Source: Antedon bifida (Eukaryota > Echinodermata > Crinoidea > Comatulida > Antedonidae). Taken from it: a stretch of DNA of 64,000 bases. Positions 38,344 through 48,799 of this stretch are shown here, one piece after another; the first letter of the stretch is position 1; every line of letters begins with the position of its first letter. The notes under the pieces are model-generated. The model was not told where the DNA came from and ran no database searches. It saw only the letters and a list, made by a program, of their open reading frames with translations. Position numbers and translations under genes: made by a program. The stretch lies in the NCBI GenBank assembly GCA_963402885.1, contig OY727095.1, positions 16,745,001 through 16,809,000 on the forward strand, given 5' to 3'.

Positions 38344-39003
38344 GTTGTGAACAATTTCTGAAGCTGAATTTCTGGCTGAACGTGTTAGGATCCCTGTACA
38401 ATGTGAAGTGACATCTGCTTTGTGTTCTTTTATCCTTGTGGATAAGGTTCTAGCTGTTTCTCCTATATATGCTTTTTCGCAGTTGTTGCAATTTACTTGG
38501 TATATTACACCAGATTTGTCATCATTTTTTATTATTTCAGCCAGAAATTCAGCTTCAGAAATTGTTCACAACTCAGCTATCACCGATCACATGACCACTC
38601 ACACTCACTTACCAAATTGGAACGTAAAAATACTAGGCACGGAATCTTCATGGAAAGACAGAAAAATAAAAGAATCAATAAAAATAAGAAAACATGGTAA
38701 CACTATGAACAGAGATGACGGCGGTTTGGAACTCCCAAAATTGTACAATAACTTACTAAAGAGGAGGCCCCGACAATCCCATTTGGGAAAACCTGAACGA
38801 TCTATAGATGGCGCTATACCATATACGAAATCTAATGGTAACAAGTCCAAGTCACAGAGACTCACTCATGATTAAGCTGCGTCGTTGACCAGCGAAAGCT
38901 AGAGTAAAAAACGTAAGCTTTACGATTTTTATTTGACTTTGGATCATCCAAAAGAAAATTTACTTGAATACTATACAGTGATCCAGATGAACCTTTTTAC
39001 TAA
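38343..39003. mobile_element. Rearranged Penelope-like element: GIY-YIG endonuclease in two opposed pieces
   Basis: The minus strand (about 38515-38345) encodes VIYQVNC, then CEKAYIGETARTLSTRIKEH, the GIY-YIG nuclease core. The plus strand (38540-38875) encodes its continuation: AITDHMTTHTHLPNW, then GNTMNRDDGGLELPKL, ending in TAA at about 38875. The segment spelling ARNSASEIVHN is present at both breakpoints in opposite orientation (38343-38380 and 38538-38575). One part has therefore been inverted, with a copied overlap. The 3' tail (GGATCATCCAAAAGAAAA, 38942 on) equals that of the fragment at 7.4-7.9 kb. The nuclease provides target cleavage in Penelope retroelements; RT is absent. Confidence 0.7.
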
Positions 39004-39196
39004 GGAAAAGCAACATAATGCAAACATCTTAATGCAGACATTGATAAACAATCTTGCCCACCCACTGCACCCAGCTGCATTACATTGTAGGTACAGTGGA
39101 AAATAATAAAAAGTAAAGGAAAAGAAAACATATCTAAAACATGACAGGGTTACATCACGTATACAGTATATTTTACCATAAAGTTTAAGAAAAATA
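39004..39196. other. Short non-coding spacer
   Basis: No feature recognised, apart from the stretch ACCATAAAGTTTAAG near its end that recurs beside the second tRNA-like sequence. Confidence 0.4.
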
Positions 39197-39268
39197 GGTT
39201 TCCCCAGGGCTCAGACCAGGAACCTTCTGCGTGTTAAACAGGCTTGATAACCACCACACTACGAAACC
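39197..39268 (-). tRNA. tRNA-Val(AAC)-like, probable pseudogene
   Basis: 72 nt on the minus strand. Acceptor GGTTTCG pairs with GAAACC; A box TAGTGTGGTGGTTATCA; anticodon loop TTAACAC (AAC). The T stem has a central mismatch and the T loop is altered (TCTGAGC). Confidence 0.45.
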
Positions 39269-39480
39269 TCTTACACCACCAAAAATGTGGGTTACACAAC
39301 GTTTTTTAATCCATTTACATTACAAATAAATATGGTAATAAGCACAAAGCAAAAAAAAAATGTGTAAAAGTTATAATTACCGATTACACAAAATAAGTAT
39401 GTGAGAAAATAATAAAAATAAGATATACTGTGTATATCATATTGCATACAGTACTTTTCACCATAAAGTTTAAAAAAAAA

Positions 39481-39552
39481 GGTTTCACCCGGGCTCGAAC
39501 CGGGTACCTTCTGCGTGTTAAGCAAACGTGATACCCACTATGCCAAGATTCC
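39481..39552 (-). tRNA. tRNA-Val(AAC)-like, second copy
   Basis: 72 nt. The T arm is perfect (CCCGG, TTCGAGC, CCGGG) and the anticodon arm pairs fully around TTAACAC. The acceptor stem is damaged (GGAATCT against TGAAACC). It shares downstream sequence (ACCATAAAGTTTAA) with the first copy, so the two arose by local duplication or are SINE heads. Confidence 0.5.
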
Positions 39553-41657
39553 GCATATAACTACATGACGCTGTGGTGTGTGTCACACATTGTGGGTTCT
39601 TAATTAAACAAATTAATTAACAAACAAAAAAGCACGAATGTGCGATACTCGGGGTACTGCAAATGAAGCTGTAATGACGTCATAAGACGGGATGTGACGT
39701 CACATACACATCAATAACCTACCAAATACGGCTATATGGTACCATCTTCGAGACGTCATATTTCTGCATCCGGGTTGAAAATAAAAAATCCGGCTCTATA
39801 GCTTTGAGGACATGTGCCTGTAGTATATTCATGCCAAATCCCAGCTCAATACTACAACGAATAAGGGAGGAGTAGTACTTTAAAAATCGCACTTTTTACT
39901 CAATACTGTCCAGATGGAGGAAGAAGAGGGGGAGAAAATGAGTAAGTCCTAGACTCGGGTACCCCGAGTAAAAATTGCATCTTATAATTTGAAAACATCG
40001 GGCCTAGAGGCTTAAAAAAGTGGTTAATTGGGGTGGGTGAGTGGTGTGTGTCCGCAAGCGTAGACCATTTTCAGTCGCGAAAATCAGTATACCTCGCAAG
40101 TGTATGTATGCTTACCATCTGGACTTTGAGTATGGTGAGAAGTTCATGACATACAGGACATTGAAAACATAATAACTAAACTATAATAAGATGTTGTTGG
40201 CTAAGCGAAAATAGCATGTTTTTGTTTAGTAATGTATGAAATATTTATTTTAGGTGCCCCACGGTACAGAGGGTTAATCGTAAATTAAAAAATTGGTGAA
40301 CATACGAATAATTAACATAACTTGTTTTTGCTGTAGCGTATGTCGATACACAGTACACAAAGTAACACGAACGATTCGTACAAAGGCAAGACAAGTGCAT
40401 TCTTTCGTTTAGTAGTTAGATCGCTGGCAATAATGAATGCATAAAGTGCATAATAATAGCCCTCTGACGTACTCACGGTCAATTGAACGTCGCGGTTTTC
40501 TAGGTGCTGAAGCTACAAAGTGAACGTGAACAATGTGCAGTATATTATATTCCCCGACAAAAATTTGGTGGGAGAGCTAGTCTCCCTGGCAAGGGGGGCT
40601 TGAGCCCGTAGCTCGAACTAGCACTTTTTGAAGTCGAAGTTCGAACTACGACTAAAGTCTGGTTTAAAGAATACGGGCGTATCACTGTACTATCAGACTA
40701 ATATACCTTTTTTTTATTTTCACGTCAGACATGTTTTGTTCAAAGATATTCAGCAGCTTAACTTCTGTGACCTTTGTAACAGACATTAGTAGGTTTGAAA
40801 TTACCTTTTAACTCAAGTTTATTGAACAATTCATGTGCTATTAAACGAAAGGCCTGAAAGGTAAGTGATAACATAGGCAGAATTTGAGCAAAAGATAGTT
40901 ATCACCCTTGTAGTGTGTGCACCAAGATTAGCTTTTAAGCCTCTGAATTTCGAATTAAAATCTGTAATTTTATTGTATTGCAATTTTTGCTGTAAAAATA
41001 AAATACTTGAGAAACACACAATGGATGCGACTGGTTGCCATAAACAAACATTTCCAAACAAAGTATTGCTATTCGTGTAATTGTCATAAAACAACGCACA
41101 ATTCTGTAAGTCAAATGAAATGTTAAATAAATAATAATATAAAAACTCACACTACAACTGAATCTGAACAACAGAATTGTTGGTACCGTACCCTGGAAAC
41201 AATCCTCCATCCACTGGTAAATCAGTCCGACTGAACAGCTCTACATCAACAGACGCTACTTGACTATAGGGTGTTTATAATTGTCACTGCTTCTGTGCGT
41301 CACATGACTTCCTAATCAGTCTTGCATGCTAGCCTATAATAGAAAATATAAATGGGGTTTACCTATCTATCGTTTTCAAACTTCATATAAACAAAGATAG
41401 TGTTAGGAAGATATCATAAATCCTATTCAACCAATGTAAACGAATGAATTATGGGCTGAGCCAGAGCCATATATAAAGAGTTACGACATTGGGTTAAACT
41501 TAAAAGTCATGTGATAATGATATACAGATCAAATTGTGTCAAAATTATCTCCATTAACGCATGTAAAGTATAGATTAGGAGCAACAAATACTTTAAACGT
41601 TTTCTTATATTTTTAAAAATGTAATTGAATTTTTTGACGGTAAATTATTGATGTGCA
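39553..41657. other. Non-coding stretch
   Basis: No coherent gene. Small ORFs near 40.8-41.2 kb lack any recognisable motif. Two TGACGTCA-like sites occur around 39675-39700. Confidence 0.4.
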
Positions 41658-42525
41658 CAGTGGCGTATCCAGGATTTTGAAGTTGGGGGGGCCGGGAATT
41701 GCCAATTTGCCGACAAAATTAGTGTCATTACCTGTATACACTTGATCAATATATGTTCTAGGATTGCATAGTCATGTTGTCTTTTAGGGATAACGATGCA
41801 AAATTAAAACCAAATTAAACATCTGTTAGTCAGTTGTATTAATAAACAATAAAGAAAGAATTACGAAAATCTGACTTGTAGTTTTTGAAAAATATAGGGT
41901 CTAAAACATCGCCGAAAATGATCGTTTTTAGCCATGAAAGTAAAACAATTTTCGGCCTCAGTCGACAATTCTATTAACTACGCCATTTTTGGTTACAATA
42001 ATTACATATAATTACGTTTTTTAATAATTTATTTTATATATCACCATTGGAAATATCAAGTAAACATGTTATCAAATGCTTATAAAATATATAAAGTTGT
42101 TTACTTAACGGAATTCGGACAAATTCATTGCTCTAACTTTGTGTAGTAATGATCAGAGAGATGACTTCATGGTACACGCGTGAGAGAAAACATTCCGCTG
42201 CGGGTGATTCGCATCCACCAATTAAATCAGCCAGAATCCAAAATCATTCAACCGTGAACAATGCCAATCACAAGAAAGCTCAGATTTGATTGGCTTACGA
42301 TGACATCATATCACAAAATGGTGGTTTTGTAGTTGAGTCTCACGGAATATTCTGTTCCAAAAATGAAATACATGGATATTTTTTATGGTATGTGTTTTCG
42401 GGTTTTTGGCACTTATAATAACAATATCTTAGAGAAAAAAGCACATGGCATGTGGAACTATATAATCTTAGCGTAGGAAGACATACAAATCCCAAGTCAT
42501 GAGAGGCTCAACAAGGTTGAATAGG

Positions 42526-42772
42526 TGTAATGATATTACATTACAAGTGACTGAACTTACAGGTTCAACAGGTCCACACACCTTACTGGTATCTAGGTTA
42601 GCTATCCTCATAGCCATGACAACCACATACCAGACGTATTAGTAATGATAACTAATGTTTCATAACCACTTGCTATATTGCTGAGCTACAATAAACATCT
42701 ACCAAACCAAACTAACGTCTTCGTTCATTTATATATTATATTGTTGTGTACAAACAAAGACATAACATCACA
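42526..42772 (+). repeat. 5' LTR of the gypsy element
   Basis: Begins TGTAATGATATTAC and ends ACATCACA (TG...CA). AATAAA near position 195 of the LTR is a likely polyadenylation signal. It appears identical to 47132-47378. Confidence 0.95.
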
Positions 42773-42790
42773 TGGTGTCAGAAATTCGAA
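42773..42790 (+). promoter_or_regulatory. Primer binding site
   Basis: TGGTGTCAGAAATTCGAA follows the LTR immediately. TGG pairs with the CCA end of a primer tRNA; which tRNA was not determined. Confidence 0.7.
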
Positions 42791-42947
42791 CCAATTTAAT
42801 GTGGATATATTTTATGTTATCATCGGATTAATTTTTTCATTGGCATATTGAAGTTAGACCTCTGTTTTCTTCGGATCTTTGGACTCTTCTTGCTTCAGTG
42901 GATAATATCAAGGTCTGTGAGTAACTTTATTTTATAACACATTAACA

Positions 42948-43304
42948 ATGGCCGACAAGAATAAACCAGCAATGGACTGGGCATCACCAGATTTGTTGAG
43001 AGAATTTAAACGGTTCAAACAACACTGTCAATTCACGTTTGATGGTCCTTTAGACGCAAAGACGGAAATACAAAAAGTTAACTATTTAATGACTTGTATT
43101 GGGGACCGTGGACGAGAAATATATGGGACATTTGTATGGGCCGCAGCTCAGCCCGAAAATGGTGACCAAGCAGCAATACCTGCAGAAAACGAGATGCTGA
43201 GTGGGGTTTTAAATAAGTTTGAAAATTACCTAAAACCCAAGCGAAACGTGATCAAGGCAACAAAAGATGCCAGCACAAAAGTGAAAATTTTAATGACTTT
43301 TTGA
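42948..43304 (+). pseudogene. gag N-terminal part, ending at a frameshift
   Basis: ATG at 42948; 118 residues beginning MADKNKPAMDWASPDLLREF, the usual opening of gypsy capsid proteins of this type. The stop at 43302 comes from a frame change around 43286-43295, in a run of A and T. The rest of gag, including the zinc knuckles, continues in the other frame. A one-base loss is the simplest explanation. The bases do not fit a canonical -1 slippery heptamer in the zero frame, so programmed shifting seems unlikely. A base-calling error in the homopolymer is possible. Confidence 0.8.
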
Positions 43305-46300
43305 CGGACATTAGAATTCTTGTAAAATTGTGCGACTATGGCGATCTAGAGGAAAGGATGTTGCGCGATGCTATTGTACTGAAAGCCATTCATCCCAGAG
43401 TCAAGGAAAAGTGTATGGATGAAGGGGACAATCTAACCCTGGACAAGGCAATCAGCATTGCACAAAATCAAGAAGTTAGTGATGACACGTTGCAAGCACC
43501 GGCAAGTCAACTAAATGCATTGAGCATGAATAATCATAGTAACTCAAAAAGGAGCACTACTAAACACTTTGACTGCAGAAGGTGTGCCACAAAACATGGA
43601 CCAAAATCATGTCCAGCATTTGGTAAAATATGTGACAAATGCAACGGGCGCAATCACTTCGGAAAATGCTGCACAACGAAAATAAGCTACGCAAAGAAAC
43701 ACGCAAAAGATGATAAACACAAATATCACAGCAAAAGCTTTAAAAGAGCGAATGTGGTTGTAGCATCGGAATCGGAATCTGAGGAGGAAACCTTTCTATT
43801 GAACACAATTGAAATAGAGTGTAACGCCATTTCAAAACCCTCCCATGGATTTTTCTGTCAACTTGACATAAACAACAACAAAGTTGTATTTCTACTTGAC
43901 AGTGGGGCAAAAGTTAACATATTGCCATACACGGAATACAGCAAACTGAACAGCAAACCACTCCTCATTCCCGTAAGTACGCCAGTCAAGAGCTACTCCG
44001 ATGCTGCTATCCCAATTTTAGGGAAATGCAACCTGGACATAGCGTACAGTAAGGATCGTAAAGGAACATTTGCAGTATACATAGTTGATGACAAATTGAC
44101 AAATTATAAACCACTATTAAGTGCCGATACATGTTTGCAGCTGCAACTAATAATACCGAACTTTGAGGAAGCGTCACTGAATACAGTGGAACGAAACACC
44201 ACTAACGGCATTCATCATGTACAAGATATTGTAAACAAACACGATAATGTCTTCAAAGGTCTTGGGTGCTTACCAAGGAAGTATCACATACACACTGACA
44301 AATCGATTCCACCAGTTCAAAGTCCTTGTCGGAAAATACCCTTCAAGATAAGAGATAAAGTTAAAATGGAACTTGATCGCATGGAACAGCTTGGTGTGAT
44401 AGAAAAAATTCAGGAACCAACTGAATGGGTAAGCAACATCGTTACCGTGAACAAACGGAATGGTGACATTCGCCTATGCCTTGACCCTAGAAATCTCAAT
44501 AAAGCCATAAAGCGTGAACACTTCAAGCTACCGTCAAGGGAAGAAATTATGGCCGAATTCGCTGATGCTAAATTTTTTACAAAACTAGATTTCACATCAG
44601 GATATTGGCAGCAACCTCTCGATGACGAAAGTGCTCAACTAACATGCTTTATTACACCTGTGGGACGTTACATCTTCAAACGTTTACCATTTGGAATTAA
44701 CTGCGCAAGCGAAGGGTTCCAAGTGGCAATTAGCAACTTGTTGGAAAACATACCACGAGTAAACTCAATGCAAGATGACATCATCATATCATCTAAAACA
44801 ATTGAAGATCATAGAGACAAATTAAGCCAAGTACTTGACATCATAGAGAAGAACGGCATAAAGCTAAACAAACGAAAATGTGAGTTCTGTGTCAAGCAAG
44901 TTGTATTCCTTGGTGATTTACTCACAGATAAAGGCATAAAGCCAGATCCAGAGAAAATTAAGGCAATAACAAATATGCCACAACCCTCAACCAAGCTCGA
45001 GATGCAACGATACTTAGGCATGGTCACATACCTAGCAAAGTTCGTACCAGACTTATCAAACATAACTGCTCCGCTAAGAGAGTTGACGAAAGATAACGTA
45101 GTCTGGGTATGGCAAACATCCCAAGATAATGCTTGGAGAGAAGTTAACAAGCTGCTGACAACTGCGCCAGTTTTGCAATTCTATGATCCAAACAAGCAAT
45201 GCAAAGTCAGTGCGGATGCATCAAAGGATGGCATCGGAGCTGTTCTACTCCAACAACACAATGATAGATGGGCGCCAATAGCATATGCCTCAAGAGCAAT
45301 GACCTCAGCAGAAACAAGGTACGCACAAATTGAAAAAGAGTGCCTAGCCACAATGTTTGCATGTGAAAGATTCCACCAATTTCTTTATGGACAATCAGTT
45401 ATATGCGAGACTGATCACAAGCCACTTGTATCAATTTTCTCGAAACCGCTAGCTGATGGACCTCTGCGTCTACAAAGAATGCGATTGCGTCTGCAAAAGT
45501 ACGACATAAAGATAATCTATGTACCTGGAAAATCACTCCAAACAGCGGATACTCTTTCACGAGCAGTTGACGCGACATACCAACTGTCGTCAGAGCAACA
45601 ATTTAATGATGACATTGATATGTATGTACAATCAATAATTGCAGCGTTACCTACTACTGACAAAAAACTCAAGGAAATTGAAGTTGAGTCAGGCAACGAT
45701 GAAGCGATAAGAGAACTGAATCGCACAATTCAACAAGGATGGCCTAACAAGCGAAACAAATGCCACCCAGCAACACGAGATTACTGGAATTATCGTGATG
45801 AGCTATCAATAAAAGGCGATCTCGTATTCAAAGGTGATCGAATCGTAATACCTGCTAAAATGACAAAGGACATGCTTAAGCAAATCCATACTGGACACTT
45901 GGGTATCGAAAAATGCAGGAGACGGGCTAGACAAGTAATATTCTGGCCAAACATCAACAAGGACATAGATGACAAAGTAAAATCTTGTCCGACATGCCAG
46001 AAACACCAACCAATGCAACCAAAGGAACCAATGGTATATGCAGCCGATAACACCCAACCATGGCAAAAAATTGGGGTTGATCTTTTCACGGTAAACAATA
46101 ACAATTACATCACATGTGTTGACTATTATTCTCAATACATTGAAGTTCGTCAACTAACAAGTTCATCTTCAGCAGCTGTAATCAACATACTGAAATCATG
46201 GTTTGCGATACATGGTACACCATTTGTACTCTTTTCTGATAATGGTCCACAATTCGTCAGTGAAGAATTTCGGAAATTCACCAACGAATGGAACTTTGAA

Positions 46301-46924
46301 CATACAACTTCCAGTCCATATTTTGCGCAGTCAAATGGACAAGCTGAAAATGCAGTAAAGATAGTCAAACGAATTATCAAGAAATGTACAGAGACAAAGG
46401 AAGATATATACTTAGCACTACAGATATATCGTGCTACACCACTCGAGCATGGACTTAGTCCAGCAGAAATGATGTTCTCAAGGAAAATCAGATCAAACCT
46501 CCCAGTTAATGAGTCAGCGCTAAAACCAAAACTTATTGACTTAAAGGAAAAGAAGGATGAGCTAAAGCAAAAACAAGCGTGGAACTATAACAAACATTCA
46601 AAAACTCTAGAAACCATACAATACGGACAGAAAGTTAGAGTATATGATACAACATCTAAGTTGTGGAACAAAGTTGGAACAATTCACAAATCACTACCTC
46701 ATAAATCTTATCTTGTGAAATGTGGAAATAATATCTATAGACGGAACAGAAGGCACATCATGCCAATACCATCCATTGACAGATATGACAATGACGACTA
46801 TGACTCGGATGACGACGTACCGGTTCCAAATGACAGAAATCGTCAAACTACCGATCAAAACCGACCACGACGTCAAGCCCGACGACCAGCATACTTAGAC
46901 GACTATGTTACAGACAAAATATAA
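43301..46924 (+). CDS. gag C-terminus and pol polyprotein (PR-RT-RH-IN)
   Basis: Open for 1207 codons with no ATG at its upstream end. In order: end of capsid; two zinc knuckles (CRRCATKH and CDKCNGRNHFGKCC, residues about 90-125); aspartic protease LLDSGAKVNILP (about 198); reverse transcriptase with KLDFTSGYWQQPLD (about 427) and catalytic MQDDIIIS (about 492); RNase H with SADAS, EKE and ETDHKPL (about 637-705); integrase HHCC (about 862-905) and D,D,E in GVDLF, FSDNGPQF and GQAENAV (about 926, 979, 1014); C-terminal IYRRNRRHI. All catalytic residues seen are intact. It makes and integrates the cDNA of the element inside gag particles. Confidence 0.95.
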   Translation: MTDIRILVKLCDYGDLEERMLRDAIVLKAIHPRVKEKCMDEGDNLTLDKAISIAQNQEVSDDTLQAPASQLNALSMNNHSNSKRSTTKHFDCRRCATKHGPKSCPAFGKICDKCNGRNHFGKCCTTKISYAKKHAKDDKHKYHSKSFKRANVVVASESESEEETFLLNTIEIECNAISKPSHGFFCQLDINNNKVVFLLDSGAKVNILPYTEYSKLNSKPLLIPVSTPVKSYSDAAIPILGKCNLDIAYSKDRKGTFAVYIVDDKLTNYKPLLSADTCLQLQLIIPNFEEASLNTVERNTTNGIHHVQDIVNKHDNVFKGLGCLPRKYHIHTDKSIPPVQSPCRKIPFKIRDKVKMELDRMEQLGVIEKIQEPTEWVSNIVTVNKRNGDIRLCLDPRNLNKAIKREHFKLPSREEIMAEFADAKFFTKLDFTSGYWQQPLDDESAQLTCFITPVGRYIFKRLPFGINCASEGFQVAISNLLENIPRVNSMQDDIIISSKTIEDHRDKLSQVLDIIEKNGIKLNKRKCEFCVKQVVFLGDLLTDKGIKPDPEKIKAITNMPQPSTKLEMQRYLGMVTYLAKFVPDLSNITAPLRELTKDNVVWVWQTSQDNAWREVNKLLTTAPVLQFYDPNKQCKVSADASKDGIGAVLLQQHNDRWAPIAYASRAMTSAETRYAQIEKECLATMFACERFHQFLYGQSVICETDHKPLVSIFSKPLADGPLRLQRMRLRLQKYDIKIIYVPGKSLQTADTLSRAVDATYQLSSEQQFNDDIDMYVQSIIAALPTTDKKLKEIEVESGNDEAIRELNRTIQQGWPNKRNKCHPATRDYWNYRDELSIKGDLVFKGDRIVIPAKMTKDMLKQIHTGHLGIEKCRRRARQVIFWPNINKDIDDKVKSCPTCQKHQPMQPKEPMVYAADNTQPWQKIGVDLFTVNNNNYITCVDYYSQYIEVRQLTSSSSAAVINILKSWFAIHGTPFVLFSDNGPQFVSEEFRKFTNEWNFEHTTSSPYFAQSNGQAENAVKIVKRIIKKCTETKEDIYLALQIYRATPLEHGLSPAEMMFSRKIRSNLPVNESALKPKLIDLKEKKDELKQKQAWNYNKHSKTLETIQYGQKVRVYDTTSKLWNKVGTIHKSLPHKSYLVKCGNNIYRRNRRHIMPIPSIDRYDNDDYDSDDDVPVPNDRNRQTTDQNRPRRQARRPAYLDDYVTDKI

Positions 46925-47118
46925 TGTATATAGATAATTATGCAACGACTTATGAATAATGCTAGCATGTACATAAATAAATTTAAATAACAAGATAAAA
47001 ATATTTTTTAAAAAAAAATAAAAAAATCTAAGTATAATACTCTTGAAATCTTATGCATGAACTATGGATACATAAATAACAGATTTAAAAGAATACTAAG
47101 AAAAATATTTTAACTTTC

Positions 47119-47131
47119 AAAAGAGGGAAGA
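47119..47131 (+). other. Polypurine tract
   Basis: AAAAGAGGGAAGA lies immediately before the 3' LTR, the usual primer for plus-strand synthesis. Confidence 0.85.
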
Positions 47132-47378
47132 TGTAATGATATTACATTACAAGTGACTGAACTTACAGGTTCAACAGGTCCACACACCTTACTGGTATCT
47201 AGGTTAGCTATCCTCATAGCCATGACAACCACATACCAGACGTATTAGTAATGATAACTAATGTTTCATAACCACTTGCTATATTGCTGAGCTACAATAA
47301 ACATCTACCAAACCAAACTAACGTCTTCGTTCATTTATATATTATATTGTTGTGTACAAACAAAGACATAACATCACA
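47132..47378 (+). repeat. 3' LTR of the gypsy element
   Basis: No difference from the 5' LTR was seen on reading, implying a very recent insertion. Confidence 0.95.
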
Positions 47379-47860
47379 ATAGGGTAAGGTCACCGGACCG
47401 TTCAAAGACTTTTGAGTAAACAATCTAGCACGTAGATGATAAGATATTTTAACCACATTTTTTACGTGTTTGGTTGGATGTAATGAAAATAAAAAATAGT
47501 TGATCTGAAGGGAATGATATTATATGTAAATAAACAAACATTCAAAAGAATTATGTTTACAGTTCAATTATTGTCAGAATAATAGTTTATTCATATTTGC
47601 CTAACTTTATTTTTTTTCCCCGGCACAGGGGAGGCCCGCCCCACCACACCGCCCCCACCCCCCCACTGGATACGCCACTGGATGTGCAAAGTGTACAGAA
47701 GTACTTGCGACAAAGAATAATTGCATGTGCGCTTGCGCTAGTACATTATAAGATTGATTGATTTTGAATAATTCGCGGTACTAGACGTACCGGTCATTTA
47801 TTTTGTAACAACAGAATATATATATACAGTATTATACAGATATTGCCTGCTTAGAGGTGA

Positions 47861-47998
47861 AATATAAGATTTGACATCCCCGAGGGAATGATATTATGTT
47901 CGAGGGAATATATATATCCCGAAGCGGCAGCTGAGGGATATATATAATTCCCCGAGAACATAATATCATCCCGAGGGGATGTTAAATCTTATATTTTA
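47861..47998. repeat. Long hairpin with CCCCGAGGG arms
   Basis: Arms of about 60 nt (AATATAAGATTTGACATCCC and its near complement) fold around the loop GAAGCGGCAGCTGA. No terminal duplication was identified. Related CTCGAG-type units recur at about 48590-48720 as two loose direct repeats. Nearby ATTACATAGCC (48024) and GGCTATGTAAT (48777) may be the ends of a larger element. Confidence 0.5.
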
Positions 47999-48475
47999 CC
48001 GATATAAAAGGCGATATCTGTTATATTACATAGCCAAGAACAAGTCTGGGTCAGGTGAAGCTAGGCTAGGCTATATCTAAGCCTCCTTGTTGTATTGTAT
48101 GTAAACAAGCTGCCTAGACACCTTACCTTGTGAAGAATAATATACAGATAATTACTAATTAATGATTCCTTGGCAATAAAATATTCACTAGCCTAGGTCG
48201 TTTAAATAATAACAGAAGAATTTCCATCAATAAGCCTACATTAATAATAATAATATTATCATAGGCCGAATAAAAATAACAATTCGTCTTCTTCCTTCGA
48301 GCCGAATCACCGGATGTTCAGTTGCGAGTATCGTGCGTCGCGCGCGTACCGGTTACTACTGTGAGTATTAACCAATCACAAATGGTCTTTCATCACATCT
48401 AGGAAGGACTAATAACAAATGAGGGCGCTATGTATGCATAGTTTAAATAGTTTAGTTGATTAATTTCTTCAAGCA

Positions 48476-48560
48476 AGTTCCGTGGCGCAGTGCGTGAAGC
48501 GTTGTCTTGTGATGGAGGTGACAATTCCACCGCATTCCATCGCAGGTTCAAGATCCAGTA
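48476..48560 (+). other. tRNA-like sequence (SINE head or pseudo-tRNA)
   Basis: A-box-like GTGGCGCAGTGCG and B-box-like GGTTCAAGATCC are about 60 nt apart, with a GGTG/CACC variable-arm-like stem between. Acceptor pairing is weak. Confidence 0.35.
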
Positions 48561-48799
48561 GATGACTTTTGTTTAACGCGAGTGTTGCCACACGAAAATT
48601 ACACAGTCAATATCATCGAACTCGAGAATTTATATGATTAATGACAGGGACACGATAATTACGCGAAAATTACTCGGTCAATATCATCGTTCTCGAGGAT
48701 ATATATACGATTTACGATCCTCGCAGTGGTTGTCATGTGATGCAGTTTCAACCAATCACGTTCACGTATTTACATAGGCTATGTAATATAACTATGTAA

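Larger units (their letters stand above)
42526..47378 (+). mobile_element. Ty3/gypsy LTR retrotransposon, nearly intact
   Basis: 4853 bp. Two 247-bp LTRs that look identical by eye, a 5-bp target duplication ATAGG (42521-42525, 47379-47383), a primer binding site directly after the 5' LTR and a polypurine tract before the 3' LTR. It carries gag and pol. Two gag zinc knuckles and the pol sequence style suggest the Mag-like lineage (inference). Only one coding defect was noticed, a frameshift in gag. It inserted into the hAT-like element, so it is younger than that. Confidence 0.95.
41658..47680. mobile_element. hAT-like element with 8-bp TSD, split by a gypsy element
   Basis: TIR CAGTGGCGTATCCAG at 41658 and its complement ending at 47680. 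The 8-bp duplication GATGTGCA stands on both sides (41650-41657, 47681-47688), which is diagnostic for hAT-type insertion. Excluding the nested retrotransposon and its TSD, the element is about 1165 bp without coding capacity. Confidence 0.9.

Noticed and set aside
38408-38875. 155-codon plus-strand ORF as one protein
   Set aside because: The first part is antisense to the GIY-YIG core; only the later part is true Penelope coding sequence.
40831-41210. Two overlapping minus-strand ORFs of about 90 codons
   Set aside because: No motif, no splice or promoter support; AT-rich chance frames.
43286-43304. Programmed -1 frameshift between gag and pol
   Set aside because: No X-XXY-YYZ heptamer in the zero frame, and the shift lies inside capsid, not between gag and pol; a one-base loss is simpler.
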